A DNA stretch of 64,000 nucleotides, taken from assembly GCF_014698845.1 (NCBI RefSeq), contig NZ_JACJTV010000025.1:21610-85609 (forward strand), written 5' to 3'. A program made the position numbers and the translations under genes. This document shows positions 1-9,315 of the stretch, one piece after another (position 1 is the first letter of the stretch; the number at the start of each line of letters is the position of its first letter). The stretch is from Coleofasciculus sp. FACHB-1120 (GTDB taxonomy: Bacteria; Cyanobacteriota; Cyanobacteriia; Cyanobacteriales; FACHB-T130). The notes under the pieces are model-generated. The model was given only the letters and a program-made list of their open reading frames with translations, was not told the origin of the DNA and did no database searches.

Positions 1-1668
1 CGCCACCAAGGGCTGACCCCAATACCACGGACCTTCTGGGCCATTCGGTAGTCCTGACACTGCACTCCATGAAGCGCCGCCATCAGTGGTACGTAAGGGT
101 GGAGCTTTACTGACAGCTACAACGAACAAGTTTGGGTTAGTTGCGGATATCGCTACGCGCAGCGGCATTGATGCCGGAAATGAGGCAAACCTCTTCCAGG
201 TTAATCCGCCGTCTGTTGAAGTTGCTCCTGTATAAGTTGAGTTCCACCTCGAACCGCCAACGCGGACGAGGCGCAAGGGATCGCTTTGGGAGTAGGCGAT
301 GCCATAGGTGTCGCGATTGGCGTTATTGATTAGAGAAATCCCTTCAAACCTTTTGGCGGGAAAGGCGTTAAGCCCATTGTTGTGATAGAAACCGTCTACA
401 TCGGCTACCCCACTCAACAAGAGTGCGCCTTTGGGAGGTGCAGCGATCGCAAAAGCGACGACCTCTTCATGTCCTTGCTCATAGTTAGTCCAAACGACCG
501 GATTGGCGTTGATATTGTCTGTCTGCCAAATTCCGAACCCGTCAGTTAACCATGCTTTCCCTGCCACTTTTGGGTCAAACTCAATAGCGGAAGTCCACAG
601 GGAAAACATGGAGTCATCCCACCAAGGAACCGTATGCTTTATCGATGCCTTTAACTCTTTCCAAGTGGCACCACCATCTGAGGTTCTGTAGATTTTAGTA
701 GCGGTAGATTGACCCAAGGCTACCAGTAAATCGTTGGGATTATTTGGGTTAACGCCCAAGGCATTAAAAGCTACTGGTTTTTTTTCTGGGGTGATGTTGC
801 TCCAAGTCCCGTTTTGATACTTGCTAACCCCCGCCATGTGGGTTACATACAGAATACTGTTGTTAGCAACAGCCATTCGCTGGGCTTGTACTGGACTTCC
901 CGCTATTTTGCTCCACGTAACACCCGTGTCAGTGGACTGATAAATGCCGTCTCCGTAAACATTCGCATAGACTAAACCGGGTACTTGGTTGTCAAACACA
1001 ATTCCCAAGATGCCAACGCCTTTGGTAAACGTTGGGGATAAAGTTGCGACTTTCGCCCATGTCGCGCCTGCATCTGAAGACTTCCACAGCCCATCGTGCC
1101 GCGAACCAAAGAAAATAACGTTGGAGTTGGCTGGATTGACAGCTAGCCTTTTTCCCGCCCAACGATGGTCGTCATTGCTGTCCATCCCTAAGTCTAGGTT
1201 TAGTTTAGTCCAGTTTTTTCCTCGATCTGTGGACTTAAAGATTGACCCTTTGGGTTGCCACTGGGAGTATTTACCGGCTGCCATGTAGACGATATTTGGG
1301 TTGTTGGGATCTGTTGCGATCGCTTCTCCCCCGTAATATGTTTTCTCTTGACTTTTGAAGCTGTCATTTAATGGAATCCAGGTTTTATCTTCGGCATTCC
1401 AGCGATAAAAGCCACCAACGTCGGTTCTGATATAAACCAGATCCTTTTGTGCGTTGTGGATATAAACACCTGTAACAAACCCTCCGCCGCCTATCGACAC
1501 GTTAGCCCAGCGATACCCATTTGCCCCAGCGACGGAGGAAGTGGGTGCCATCGGTACGGACACAAGATCCGCGCCGACAATCGGCTGTTGGTTGCTACTA
1601 GCAGTACACCCAAGCATAATGCCAATAAACACAGGAGCCACAGCTCGATGGAGAAGGTTTAATATCAT
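1..1668 (-). CDS. GH74-type (xyloglucanase-like) glycosidase, 3' end cut by window edge
   Basis: The - strand is open for 556 codons from an ATG at 1668 to the window edge, so the C-terminus is missing. Residues 1-21 form a short hydrophobic leader ending at Cys21 (MLGC), a possible lipoprotein signal. Residues 53-90 carry the GH74 start signature (YRWANVSIGGGG, then YIRTDVGGFYRW). At least six Asp-box motifs of the S/T-x-D-x-G-x-T/S-W type occur, near residues 146, 197, 245, 329, 484 and 527, as expected of the double seven-bladed propellers of GH74. Asp83 (RTDVGG) and Asp423 (ADVDGFYH) lie where GH74 enzymes keep their two catalytic acids, which is inferred from family memory. The family cleaves xyloglucan or related beta-1,4-glucans outside the cell. 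The gene runs away from the polysaccharide cluster that follows. Other propeller proteins with Asp boxes are less likely given the N-terminal signature. Confidence 0.82.
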   Translation of the reverse strand, partial: MILNLLHRAVAPVFIGIMLGCTASSNQQPIVGADLVSVPMAPTSSVAGANGYRWANVSIGGGGFVTGVYIHNAQKDLVYIRTDVGGFYRWNAEDKTWIPLNDSFKSQEKTYYGGEAIATDPNNPNIVYMAAGKYSQWQPKGSIFKSTDRGKNWTKLNLDLGMDSNDDHRWAGKRLAVNPANSNVIFFGSRHDGLWKSSDAGATWAKVATLSPTFTKGVGILGIVFDNQVPGLVYANVYGDGIYQSTDTGVTWSKIAGSPVQAQRMAVANNSILYVTHMAGVSKYQNGTWSNITPEKKPVAFNALGVNPNNPNDLLVALGQSTATKIYRTSDGGATWKELKASIKHTVPWWDDSMFSLWTSAIEFDPKVAGKAWLTDGFGIWQTDNINANPVVWTNYEQGHEEVVAFAIAAPPKGALLLSGVADVDGFYHNNGLNAFPAKRFEGISLINNANRDTYGIAYSQSDPLRLVRVGGSRWNSTYTGATSTDGGLTWKRFASFPASMPLRVAISATNPNLFVVAVSKAPPLRTTDGGASWSAVSGLPNGPEGPWYWGQPLVA

Positions 1669-2238
1669 GATTGCCTAAATACTGGTAAGATTACAGACCT
1701 TTTGCAGAGAATAATTGAGTTATCTATTTCATAAAGTTGAAGTTCTCATGAAAAATTATCAAGCATTCCATCGCTCAATACCAAATGTGTAAATATTAAG
1801 TGTCTTTATAAAAGCTTTAAACTTTGGGGGCAAATTCTCACAAATCCACACAGTTGTCTGTGGTAAATTAAACTTGCTTGCTTAGGAAGAGATTGGCACC
1901 CAATTACAATCACTTTAACTGCTACTGAGATATTTTTGCCAGTCTGTACTAGCATTAGTGGCAATTGACTATTTATTCAATGAAATATGCTGACGACCTT
2001 AGAAGGCCGTCTACTGATGCAGTAGCGATGAACCAAGGCAAACTGAGGAGAAAAATGTGCTGGAGCTGAGCCACCTGCTCAAAAAAATGATGAGTATTCT
2101 ACCGATTTTCCCGAATCTTGCGCCGCTAAAGACTCCCAAGTTGCGATCGCTATCGATAAATCTCTTTTTCTGGAAGTCTTCATTGGTAGAACATCAAGGA
2201 TTTCTCCGTAATATTTGCGACTTTGAGGAACAACAAGC
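1669..2238. other. Intergenic region, divergent promoters expected
   Basis: This 570-base AT-rich spacer separates the GH74 gene (-) from the flippase gene (+), so promoters for both should lie here. A small hairpin with 9-base arms (one G-T pair) is centred near 2000. An open frame at 2057-2242 (61 codons) overlaps the flippase start by four bases, but it has no recognisable domain, so I do not call it a gene. No RNA gene was seen. Confidence 0.4.
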
Positions 2239-3639
2239 ATGAGCTTAAAAACTCAAGTCATGCGGGGAGGAATCTACCTAGTACTACGTCAGGGGCTAGG
2301 AGTATTCATCAGTCTGGCAGGAGTGATGCTAGTTACCAAGGTCATCGGGCCGGAGAACTACGGGCTTTATGCTGCCGCTGTTAGTATATTTTTGTACCTT
2401 CAAATGCTTAGTCAGCTAGGCATTGAAGTTTATCTGGTGCGGCGGGAAGGGGAAGAAGAACTAGGAGTCTACCACCAAGCTTTCACCCTACTGTTATTTC
2501 AAGCGTTGGCAGGAATGCTTTTAGCTTTTTTGGCGCTTCCTTTAATCGAAAGCTGGGTAAAAATCCAAGGGTTTCGCCCGGTAGCGCAAGTCTTGTTTCT
2601 GGGACTTCCCGTCGTTCTCCTCAATCAAGTCCCGATGGCTCGGCTAGAGCGCAATCTAGATTACAAACGGGTCGCTTTAATTGAACTTCTCGGTCAGTTA
2701 GTTTACTACGTGATAGCCTTTCCGATGGCTTTTCGGGGATCCGGAGTTTGGGCGTTGGTGGCTGGATGGTGGCTACAGCAAGTTCAAACTCTAGCACTAC
2801 TCTACTGGAGTGCAGGCTATCGTCCCCGCTTTGCTTGGAAGTTGGATTTAGTTAAGCAGATGTGGGGGTACAGCATGAGCTTCTCCGCATCAATTTGGGT
2901 GTGGCAACTGCGTACCCTAATCAACCCCTTGCTAGTAGGTAGGTTCGCCGGGGCGGAAGCGGTAGGATACGTGGCTTTAGCCATTCGCATTATCGAGATT
3001 CTTGGTTTTGTCAAAGCTGCAACCTGGCGAATTTCTATTGCTACCCTCTCCCGCTTGCAGGGGGACAAAGAACGCCTAGTAAAAGCTGTAACGGAAGGAA
3101 TGGGTTTACAGATATTAGCAGTGGGCCCGCTGTTAGTCGGAGTTAGTTGGGTTGCTCCTTGGCTAATTCCGCTAGTATTTGGCGATCGCTGGATTCCTGT
3201 AGTGCAAGTTTATCCTTTTATCGCCTTGGGCTATCTGACCAACTCCCTGTTTAATATGCACTCCTCAGCACTCTACGTTCTGCGGCGAAACTGGGAAGTT
3301 ACAGCCTTTCACATCGTACACATGGCTCTTTTTGCGGGAGCAGCATTTTTGCTTTTACCCCGCCTGGGATTAATCGGATACGGTTGGGCTGAGGTAGTAA
3401 CTCTGGCGAGTTACGTTGTAATTCACTTCTACTTGGTGCGGGATATTGGCAACCCAGACTATCGACTGACTGGCTTATGGTGGAGTGCTTTTGCCGCTGC
3501 TCTGTTTGCTTATCAGTTAGGATGGTGGGCGGCGCTGGGATTAGTAGCAGTGGCTTTGTTGCCCAGTACCCACCAAAAGCTGAGAGATTACATGACAAGT
3601 ATCAGGGGAGCAAAGTCTGAAGGCGCGTCTTCAAGTTAG
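2239..3639 (+). CDS. Polysaccharide flippase (Wzx/MOP family, lipopolysaccharide biosynthesis protein)
   Basis: The 466-residue protein is almost entirely hydrophobic, with about 12-14 predicted membrane helices separated by short basic loops, the usual size and shape of Wzx-type flippases of the MOP superfamily. The N-terminus (about residues 1-40: LKTQVMRGGIYLVLRQGL followed by VTKVIGPENYGLYAA) is typical of the polysaccharide_synt family. It should move lipid-linked oligosaccharide across the cytoplasmic membrane. It is followed by an O-antigen ligase and glycosyltransferases on the same strand, which supports a role in exopolysaccharide or O-antigen export. The ATG start is chosen because the family N-terminus begins right after it, although the ribosome site is weak. 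Exact substrate unknown. Confidence 0.88.
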   Translation: MSLKTQVMRGGIYLVLRQGLGVFISLAGVMLVTKVIGPENYGLYAAAVSIFLYLQMLSQLGIEVYLVRREGEEELGVYHQAFTLLLFQALAGMLLAFLALPLIESWVKIQGFRPVAQVLFLGLPVVLLNQVPMARLERNLDYKRVALIELLGQLVYYVIAFPMAFRGSGVWALVAGWWLQQVQTLALLYWSAGYRPRFAWKLDLVKQMWGYSMSFSASIWVWQLRTLINPLLVGRFAGAEAVGYVALAIRIIEILGFVKAATWRISIATLSRLQGDKERLVKAVTEGMGLQILAVGPLLVGVSWVAPWLIPLVFGDRWIPVVQVYPFIALGYLTNSLFNMHSSALYVLRRNWEVTAFHIVHMALFAGAAFLLLPRLGLIGYGWAEVVTLASYVVIHFYLVRDIGNPDYRLTGLWWSAFAAALFAYQLGWWAALGLVAVALLPSTHQKLRDYMTSIRGAKSEGASSS

Positions 3640-3802
3640 CGCGATCGTACCTGCGGACTCTCAATGTTAAAAGTTATACCATTGGATTTTGGAATTGTCG
3701 TCGATAAAATCGTGAAATCCTTTACAGGCAAGGTTTTCCCAATCCAAAATCCAAAATGGTATTAGCGGCTGCTCAGAAAATTTAGATTGATTTTCCTTCC
3801 CT
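3640..3802 (+). repeat. Intergenic inverted repeat of the 'CCAAAATCC' type
   Basis: Between flippase and ligase, ATACCATTGGATTTTGG (from about 3676) is answered by a near-complementary copy around 3739-3761 (CCAAAATCCAAAATGGTAT), with a two-base bulge and a loop of about 45 bases. Simple repeats of this kind are scattered between genes in filamentous cyanobacteria. It could fold in the mRNA; no U-tract follows, so a terminator is not supported. Confidence 0.45.
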
Positions 3803-5131
3803 ATGTCACCAGCTCAACCTGTAGGCCCTCTCCTAAACTTCATTGAAAAGAGATTCGCCATTCTTACCCTGGTAGTCTTCACAGGGGTCTTGAATTTTGC
3901 CAGCTATTACAATGTGTCTGAGGGCGTACCAGGATACGGCTTTTACGTCTCGTCCTCCTTTGACCGGATGGTGTCGCTGCTGCAATATGGGATTTATGCG
4001 ACAACTTTATTCTTTATTATTGCCCGGTTTAAAAGTGTTGTTCGCCCTGCGCTGAGAGACCCATTCTTATTAGTTTTGATAGGGCTTATTGTCACCTCAT
4101 TTTTCTGGTCTGATTTCCCAAGTATATCGAGGAAAGCTGGCGTATTTGCATTAATAACAACCTTATTTGGATTGTATCTGGCTTCCCGCTTTAGCTTAAA
4201 AGAGCAATTAAGGATAATCGCTTGGGCGTTGGGTATAGTTGTCGTATTTAGCTTATTGTATACGCTAGTTTTGCGAGGATCGGGAATAGAGAATGGGACT
4301 CATTCGGGAGCTTGGCGAGGACCTTTATTACACAAAAACCTCTTTGCTCGGCTGATGCTAGTATGTGCGTTTCCTCCATTACTGGCTGCTCTGGATCTTC
4401 GTAACAAGTACCGCTACCTTGCGTTTGGTGTTGCTGGTCTGGCAACTGCTCTAATTATACTTTCAACTTCAAAAACTGCCCTAGTTATCTTTCTTACTCT
4501 AATAATTCTTTTACCTCTGTATAGAGCTTTGCGATGGAGCGATAACCTGGCAATTCCCTTCTTCATCACTTTGATATTAATAGGAGGAAGTATGGCTACA
4601 TTTACTGTAGCCAGTTGGGATAATTTGTTGTTTAGTTTAGGGAAAGATCCTACTCTGAGTGGTCGTACAGAGATTTGGGAAGCAGTCATGCATAAAATTT
4701 GGGAGCGTCCTTGGCTAGGTTATGGGTATCAAGCTTTTTGGATAGAAGGAGGAGAGTCAGATTATGTGTGGCGCGTACTTCGATACAGGGTGTATCAGGC
4801 TCACAATGGCTTTTACAATATAGGAGTAGAAATTGGTTTATTAGGAGCCTTGTTTTTTGTAATTAGCGTGGTTTTTGCTTATATACGGGCAATCAGATAT
4901 ATGCGTTCAAGTAAAACATCAGAAGCTCTATGGCCTCTAATCTACTTAACGTTCTTGCCTATGTATAATTACACCGAAAGTACGATTGTCGAACCAAATT
5001 CTATTTATTGGGTTTTGTTTGTCTCAATCACTTTCTCTTTAAGAAATATCCAAACACTAACAACTAGGAAAGAAAGCGAAAGATTCAGGGAAGAAAGTGT
5101 TAGCCAAACAGGGGTAGAAAGCTTTCCTTAA
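3803..5131 (+). CDS. O-antigen ligase / polymerase (Wzy-C family) membrane protein
   Basis: This 442-residue polytopic membrane protein has about 10-12 hydrophobic helices. The Wzy_C signature sits at about residues 287-345: SGRTEIWEAVMHKIWERPWL, then GYGYQAFW, and YQAHNGFYNIGVEIGLLG after a periplasmic loop with several Arg residues. Such proteins join or polymerise lipid-linked sugar chains on the periplasmic face. The charged C-terminal tail (about residues 420-442) is rich in Ser, Arg and Glu. It lies between the flippase and sugar-modifying genes, so it most likely acts on the polysaccharide the flippase exports. Ligase and polymerase cannot be told apart from sequence. Confidence 0.85.
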   Translation: MSPAQPVGPLLNFIEKRFAILTLVVFTGVLNFASYYNVSEGVPGYGFYVSSSFDRMVSLLQYGIYATTLFFIIARFKSVVRPALRDPFLLVLIGLIVTSFFWSDFPSISRKAGVFALITTLFGLYLASRFSLKEQLRIIAWALGIVVVFSLLYTLVLRGSGIENGTHSGAWRGPLLHKNLFARLMLVCAFPPLLAALDLRNKYRYLAFGVAGLATALIILSTSKTALVIFLTLIILLPLYRALRWSDNLAIPFFITLILIGGSMATFTVASWDNLLFSLGKDPTLSGRTEIWEAVMHKIWERPWLGYGYQAFWIEGGESDYVWRVLRYRVYQAHNGFYNIGVEIGLLGALFFVISVVFAYIRAIRYMRSSKTSEALWPLIYLTFLPMYNYTESTIVEPNSIYWVLFVSITFSLRNIQTLTTRKESERFREESVSQTGVESFP

Positions 5132-5334
5132 TGTTCCAGATTAACCAGACTGGAATAGGAGGAACCTCGACCCTCACAAGCAAAAAACTTGCGGAGAATG
5201 TGAGAGAGAGCCTCACAGTCAGCATTTCCCCGCTCAGCCTGGGAAGGAGATAACAAGATATCAGAGTAAGCTGGTTATGCCTTTCGTCCGATAAATTACT
5301 TGACTCTACCTATCAAAAATAAAGGGATTATTTC

Positions 5335-6303
5335 ATGAATACCCAGATGAAACTATCGGAAAATACGCAACAATTGCTCAATTGTCCAGTTTGTCAGTCA
5401 AAGTTAGAATTGGTCAAAGAGGAATTTGAATGTACAAATTCTGAGTGTAAGGCTCATTTTCCGGTAGTTGATGGGATACCTGTTTTAATCAATGAGTCTT
5501 CAAGTATCTTTTCTTTTAGCGATTTTTTAAATCGTCAAGATACAACTTTCAATTTTCAATCTCAGTCAAAATTGAAAAAGGTTATTGCAAATTTACTTCC
5601 GGATATTCATGCCAATATCAAGGGAAAAGACAATTATGATCAGTTTTTAAAGCTGGTGATGAAGCTGAATGAAAAACCTAAGATATTGGTGGTTGGTGGG
5701 GGTATCGTGGGAGATGGAATGGAAGCTGTTTTTTCCAATCCCGCTCTGGAAATTGTTAGCACTGATGTTTCTTTTGGTCCTTGCACAGCATTAATCTGTG
5801 ACGCTCACGACATACCCTTTGCTGAAAACTCGTTTGATGGGGTAATTGTACAAGCTGTACTTGAACACGTTCTAGATCCCAACCGATGTGTAGAAGAAAT
5901 TTATCGGGTACTTAAAAAAGGAGGAGTAGTTTACGCAGAAACTCCCTTTATGCAACAAGTACACATGGGAAGATATGATTTTACTCGATTTACTCATTTA
6001 GGACATCGCCGTTTGTTTCGTAAGTTTGAAGAAGCTTCTAGTGGCGCAGTGTGTGGCCCAGGAATGGCATTAGCTTGGTCATATCAATACTTTCTTTTGA
6101 GTTTCGTGAAATCTGATGCGGCAAAATCGGCGGTGAAAGCTTTTACCCGATTGACTTCCTTTTGGTTAAAATATTTAGACTATTTTTTAATTGATAAGCC
6201 TGGTACATTTGATGCAGCATCAGGATATTATTTTATCGGGACAAAGAGCGATCGCGTTCTTTCTGACCGAGAATTGCTTAAACTCTACAAAGGGATACAA
6301 TAG
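5335..6303 (+). CDS. Class I SAM-dependent methyltransferase with N-terminal zinc ribbon
   Basis: The 322-residue protein starts with a Trm112-like zinc ribbon: Cys17-x2-Cys20 and Cys33-x4-Cys38, followed by FPVVDGIPVLI. A Rossmann methyltransferase domain follows, with glycine motif I (ILVVGGGIVGDG) at about residue 117, an acidic turn (STDVS) and the Methyltransf_11 stretch DAHDIPFAENSFDGVIVQ then LEHVLDP at about 150-180. It should transfer a methyl group from S-adenosylmethionine, here probably to a sugar or glycolipid because it sits inside a glycosyltransferase cluster. The substrate is not visible. The ATG at 5335 is the first in frame and lies just before the zinc ribbon. Confidence 0.8.
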   Translation: MNTQMKLSENTQQLLNCPVCQSKLELVKEEFECTNSECKAHFPVVDGIPVLINESSSIFSFSDFLNRQDTTFNFQSQSKLKKVIANLLPDIHANIKGKDNYDQFLKLVMKLNEKPKILVVGGGIVGDGMEAVFSNPALEIVSTDVSFGPCTALICDAHDIPFAENSFDGVIVQAVLEHVLDPNRCVEEIYRVLKKGGVVYAETPFMQQVHMGRYDFTRFTHLGHRRLFRKFEEASSGAVCGPGMALAWSYQYFLLSFVKSDAAKSAVKAFTRLTSFWLKYLDYFLIDKPGTFDAASGYYFIGTKSDRVLSDRELLKLYKGIQ

Positions 6304-6349
6304 AGTTTTTGCTGATTAAGATTGGTAAAAATTTATTGCCGGATTCAAA

Positions 6350-7444
6350 ATGTCTAAGGTGGCAATTTTTCTCACCTCCCTGGAAGGTGGTGGCGTTGAG
6401 AGAGTGCTAGTTAACTTGACTCGTGGTTTTATCGAGCAAGGTTTAAGCGTAGATTTAGTTTTAGTTAAGGTCGAAGGACCTTTTTTGCCCCTGGTTCCGC
6501 CAGAAGTAAACATCATAGACTTACAGGGGAAGCGGCTAATCACTAGTCTTCCCGCGCTGGTACGCTATCTAAAAGAAAACAAACCGCAAGCTTTACTTTC
6601 GGCTTTGGAAGATACGAACTTGGTGGCTTTGTGGAGTCGAAAACTAGGTGGTGTATCAACTCGAATAGTCGTTAGCGTACATAATACTCTTTCAATAGAA
6701 TCCAAAAATTCAACTCAACTCAAAAGGCGAATTTCACCTTATTTGGCACGCTGGTTTTACCCGTGGGCTGATGCAGTTGTTACAGTCTCTCAAGGGGCGG
6801 CGGATGATTTAACAAAATTGGGTTTACCGAAGGAACTGGTTAAAGTAATCTACAACCCAGTTGTTACCCCGGAACTTTTTAAAAAAGTTGCTGAACCTTT
6901 GGATCATCCTTGGTTTAAACCAGATTCCCCTCTAGTGATTTTGGGTGTAGGACGCTTGGAAAAGCAAAAAGATTTCTCAACGCTGATTCGCGCTTTTGCA
7001 CAAGTGCAGCAGCATCGTCCGGCAAAGTTGATGATTTTGGGTGAGGGAAAAGAACGACCCCAGCTTGAGGCTTTGGTGCAGGAACTAGGTTTAACAGAAG
7101 TTGTAGCTTTACCTGGGTTTGTGGCGAATCCTTATGCTTACATGGCTGCATCGGCGGTGTTCGTTCTCTCGTCTTTATTCGAGGGATTGCCTACTGTATT
7201 AATTGAGGCGATGGCTGGAGGAACCGCGGTTGTTTCTACTGATTGTGAAAGTGGGCCAGCAGAGATTTTAGAACAGGGTCGCTATGGGAAATTAGTACCT
7301 GTGGGAGATGTGAAGCGTATGGCAGAGGCTATTATTAACACTTTAGATGAGCCTCGAAATTCTGAAGCTTTACAGCAAAAGGCTATGGAATACTCTCTTG
7401 TAAATGCTTTAACAGCGTATCGGCAGGTGTTGGATGTTAGCTAA
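6350..7444 (+). CDS. Glycosyltransferase family 4 (GT-B fold)
   Basis: The 364-residue protein has both halves of a GT4 enzyme. The N-terminal half begins with the glycine-rich acceptor loop (FLTSLEGGGVERVLVNLTRG). The C-terminal half has the donor-site motifs GVGRLEKQKDFSTLI (about residue 200), a GEGKERPQLE loop, and the E-x7-E motif in FEGLPTVLIEAMAGG (about 276-290). It transfers an activated sugar with retention onto a growing glycan in the cytoplasm. It follows the methyltransferase by 46 bases and is probably cotranscribed. Donor and acceptor cannot be read from sequence. Confidence 0.9.
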   Translation: MSKVAIFLTSLEGGGVERVLVNLTRGFIEQGLSVDLVLVKVEGPFLPLVPPEVNIIDLQGKRLITSLPALVRYLKENKPQALLSALEDTNLVALWSRKLGGVSTRIVVSVHNTLSIESKNSTQLKRRISPYLARWFYPWADAVVTVSQGAADDLTKLGLPKELVKVIYNPVVTPELFKKVAEPLDHPWFKPDSPLVILGVGRLEKQKDFSTLIRAFAQVQQHRPAKLMILGEGKERPQLEALVQELGLTEVVALPGFVANPYAYMAASAVFVLSSLFEGLPTVLIEAMAGGTAVVSTDCESGPAEILEQGRYGKLVPVGDVKRMAEAIINTLDEPRNSEALQQKAMEYSLVNALTAYRQVLDVS

Positions 7445-7590
7445 CGTTATTTTCTTCCTTTGATTCTGGTTTAATCGGAGAAATTTATTAGGCTGGATTG
7501 AGGAACGAACCGATAGATTCAGTAAGTTTTTGAGTGAGAAGAAAGTAACATAGCAATGGATAGAATTTAAAAAGTTTGAAGAGATAAAGC

Positions 7591-8541
7591 ATGAACAATA
7601 ATCCGAAAGTTAGCATTCTCATCAACAACTACAATTATGCTCGTTTCTTGGCGGAAGCGATTGACAGCGCTCTCAACCAAACTTATCCTCACACTGAGGT
7701 AATTGTAGTAGATGACGGTTCTACTGATAATTCACGGGAAATTATTGCCGGTTACAAAGATAAAATTACCCCAGTGCTAAAGGAAAATGGGGGGCAAGCT
7801 TCGGCTTTTAATGCAGGTTTTGCCGCGAGTACTGGAGATATCATTTGTTTTTTAGATGCTGACGATATCTATGTGTCAGAAAAAGCGGCAGAAATTGTAG
7901 ATGCGTTTAGCGATCGCGCAGATTTAGGATGGTGTTTTCACTCGCTTAAGTGGGTGGATGCTGAGGGGAAACCTTCTCTCACTCAAAATGGCAATGAAGC
8001 TGCATCCATTCCTAAAAAAGGTGATGAAAATCTTAAGCGGGAATACGATCTGCGAGAACACATAAAAAAGGGCAAGCTGAAGGATAAATTAGACAATCTT
8101 CCTTCTACCACAGCTCTATGTTTTAGGCGATCGCTTCTACAGCAGATTCTGCCAATGCCTGAAGCCAAGCGAATTGGTCTTAATGATGGTTATTTAGAAT
8201 TTGCTTCAATAGGGCTGAGTAAAGGGCTAATTTTTGATAGAGAATTAGCCCTTTATCGAGTACATGGCTCTAATGCCTATTCTATGAGGAAGGATAAACA
8301 AAAGGTGCAAGCCCGAATCATTGTCCTTACCGCTTATTGGCTCAAGAAGAATTTCCCATCGCTTTCTAAGTTTACCAATAACTTGTTGGCAACAGGTTTG
8401 GGGATGTATCGTCGTTCTGGAGGAGTTGAGGAGGAATGTCAGGAATTTGTTAAACGTTATTTATCTTCGGTGACGCTACCAGAAAAACTTGAAATTTATC
8501 TGAGAGCGTTTTACAATTACCTGAAAAATACTAAGTTTTAG
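7591..8541 (+). CDS. Glycosyltransferase family 2 (GT-A fold)
   Basis: This 316-residue protein opens with a GT2 domain: VSILINNYNYARFLAEAIDS, then the nucleotide-binding EVIVVDDGSTDNS (about residues 35-47) and the metal-binding CFLDADDIY (about 88-96). It should add a sugar from a nucleotide donor with inversion. The C-terminal third (about 220-316) is helical and without a recognised domain. It ends the exopolysaccharide cluster; the next gene is on the opposite strand. The ATG at 7591 lies directly before the beta1 strand, and GAAGAGA about ten bases upstream could serve as ribosome site. Confidence 0.9.
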   Translation: MNNNPKVSILINNYNYARFLAEAIDSALNQTYPHTEVIVVDDGSTDNSREIIAGYKDKITPVLKENGGQASAFNAGFAASTGDIICFLDADDIYVSEKAAEIVDAFSDRADLGWCFHSLKWVDAEGKPSLTQNGNEAASIPKKGDENLKREYDLREHIKKGKLKDKLDNLPSTTALCFRRSLLQQILPMPEAKRIGLNDGYLEFASIGLSKGLIFDRELALYRVHGSNAYSMRKDKQKVQARIIVLTAYWLKKNFPSLSKFTNNLLATGLGMYRRSGGVEEECQEFVKRYLSSVTLPEKLEIYLRAFYNYLKNTKF

Positions 8542-8601
8542 GTAAGTCAATCAATACTCTGGTCTGACTTTAATATTACTCATAAATTGCTGCTGATAAA
8601 G

Positions 8602-8632
8602 TTGTAGGGGCACAAAGGTTTGCGCCCCTACA
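8602..8632. terminator. Hairpin between convergent genes (bidirectional terminator or repeat)
   Basis: Perfect 10-base arms TTGTAGGGGC / GCCCCTACAA enclose a 12-base loop. It lies between the end of the GT2 gene (+) and the end of the TPR gene (-), the right place for a shared terminator. The same GTAGGGGC...GCCCCTAC sequence is a common dispersed intergenic repeat in cyanobacteria, and no long U-tract follows, so it may be a repeat first and a terminator second. Confidence 0.5.
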
Positions 8633-8690
8633 ATCGTTACGTTTTATTTGAGTTTCACCGGAGGCAGAGCCTCATGGATGACAAGGAGTC

Positions 8691-9218
8691 TTAAGTCGAG
8701 GGAACCAACCGTTTCCGCAAGGATTCGGCGCGTCGTTTGGCGGTGCCATTGTCAGGCTCGTGCTTCAGCGCTTCCTCATAGCTTTCCAACGCCTGAGCAG
8801 TTAACTTCTTCTTCTCGTAAACATGACCCAGATTATTGAGCGCCGTGACATAATCTGGAACTATCTTCAAAGCTTCTTTGTAGTTGCGAATTGCTACGTC
8901 GTACTGCTCTTGGGAGAAGTAAGCAAAGCCCAAAGCATTGTAGATAGGCGCGAGAGTTTCTTCGCCAGCATCCTCAGCTTTGAGAGCTTTTTGAAGCAGC
9001 GAGATCGCCTGCGTGTAAAGTTTTTTATCTAAATAGATGCTGCCGAGTTCGTAAAACTCCTGGGTTGTGCATTTGTCGTTTTGCAGCTTATTTTGCAGCC
9101 GGGAGAGGACACTTTCAACTTTGCGGGTTTTGAAAACCTGGCGCACAACTGCCCAACCGGCAACGGCAAGCAGTACCAGCAACAAGGAGAGATAAAAAAT
9201 TGCCAGAGAGTTATCCAT
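8691..9218 (-). CDS. Membrane-anchored TPR protein
   Basis: The 175-residue protein has one N-terminal membrane helix (about residues 7-27) and then helical tetratricopeptide repeats (about 49-165), seen as the repeated pattern A-x3-Y-x2-A-L with Pro at the turns (for example AIRNYKEALKIVPDYVTALN and ALESYEEALKHEPDNGTA). It probably serves as a protein-interaction scaffold on the cytoplasmic membrane or thylakoid. No enzymatic domain is present. It stands alone, convergent with the polysaccharide cluster and 97 bases downstream of the solute-binding gene on the same strand. Partner unknown. Confidence 0.75.
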   Translation of the reverse strand: MDNSLAIFYLSLLLVLLAVAGWAVVRQVFKTRKVESVLSRLQNKLQNDKCTTQEFYELGSIYLDKKLYTQAISLLQKALKAEDAGEETLAPIYNALGFAYFSQEQYDVAIRNYKEALKIVPDYVTALNNLGHVYEKKKLTAQALESYEEALKHEPDNGTAKRRAESLRKRLVPST

Positions 9219-9315
9219 TGCCCTTCAAATACAGAGATTAATTTGCTTTCTCTATTCATTATGGGACGTGATTGCGGCAGAGGTGGATCGCCACAGATGC
9301 CCTAGCGGAAGTTTT

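Noticed and set aside
2057..2242. 61-codon ORF ending in a four-base overlap with the flippase ATG
   Set aside because: No ribosome site and no recognised family; the overlap alone does not prove coding.
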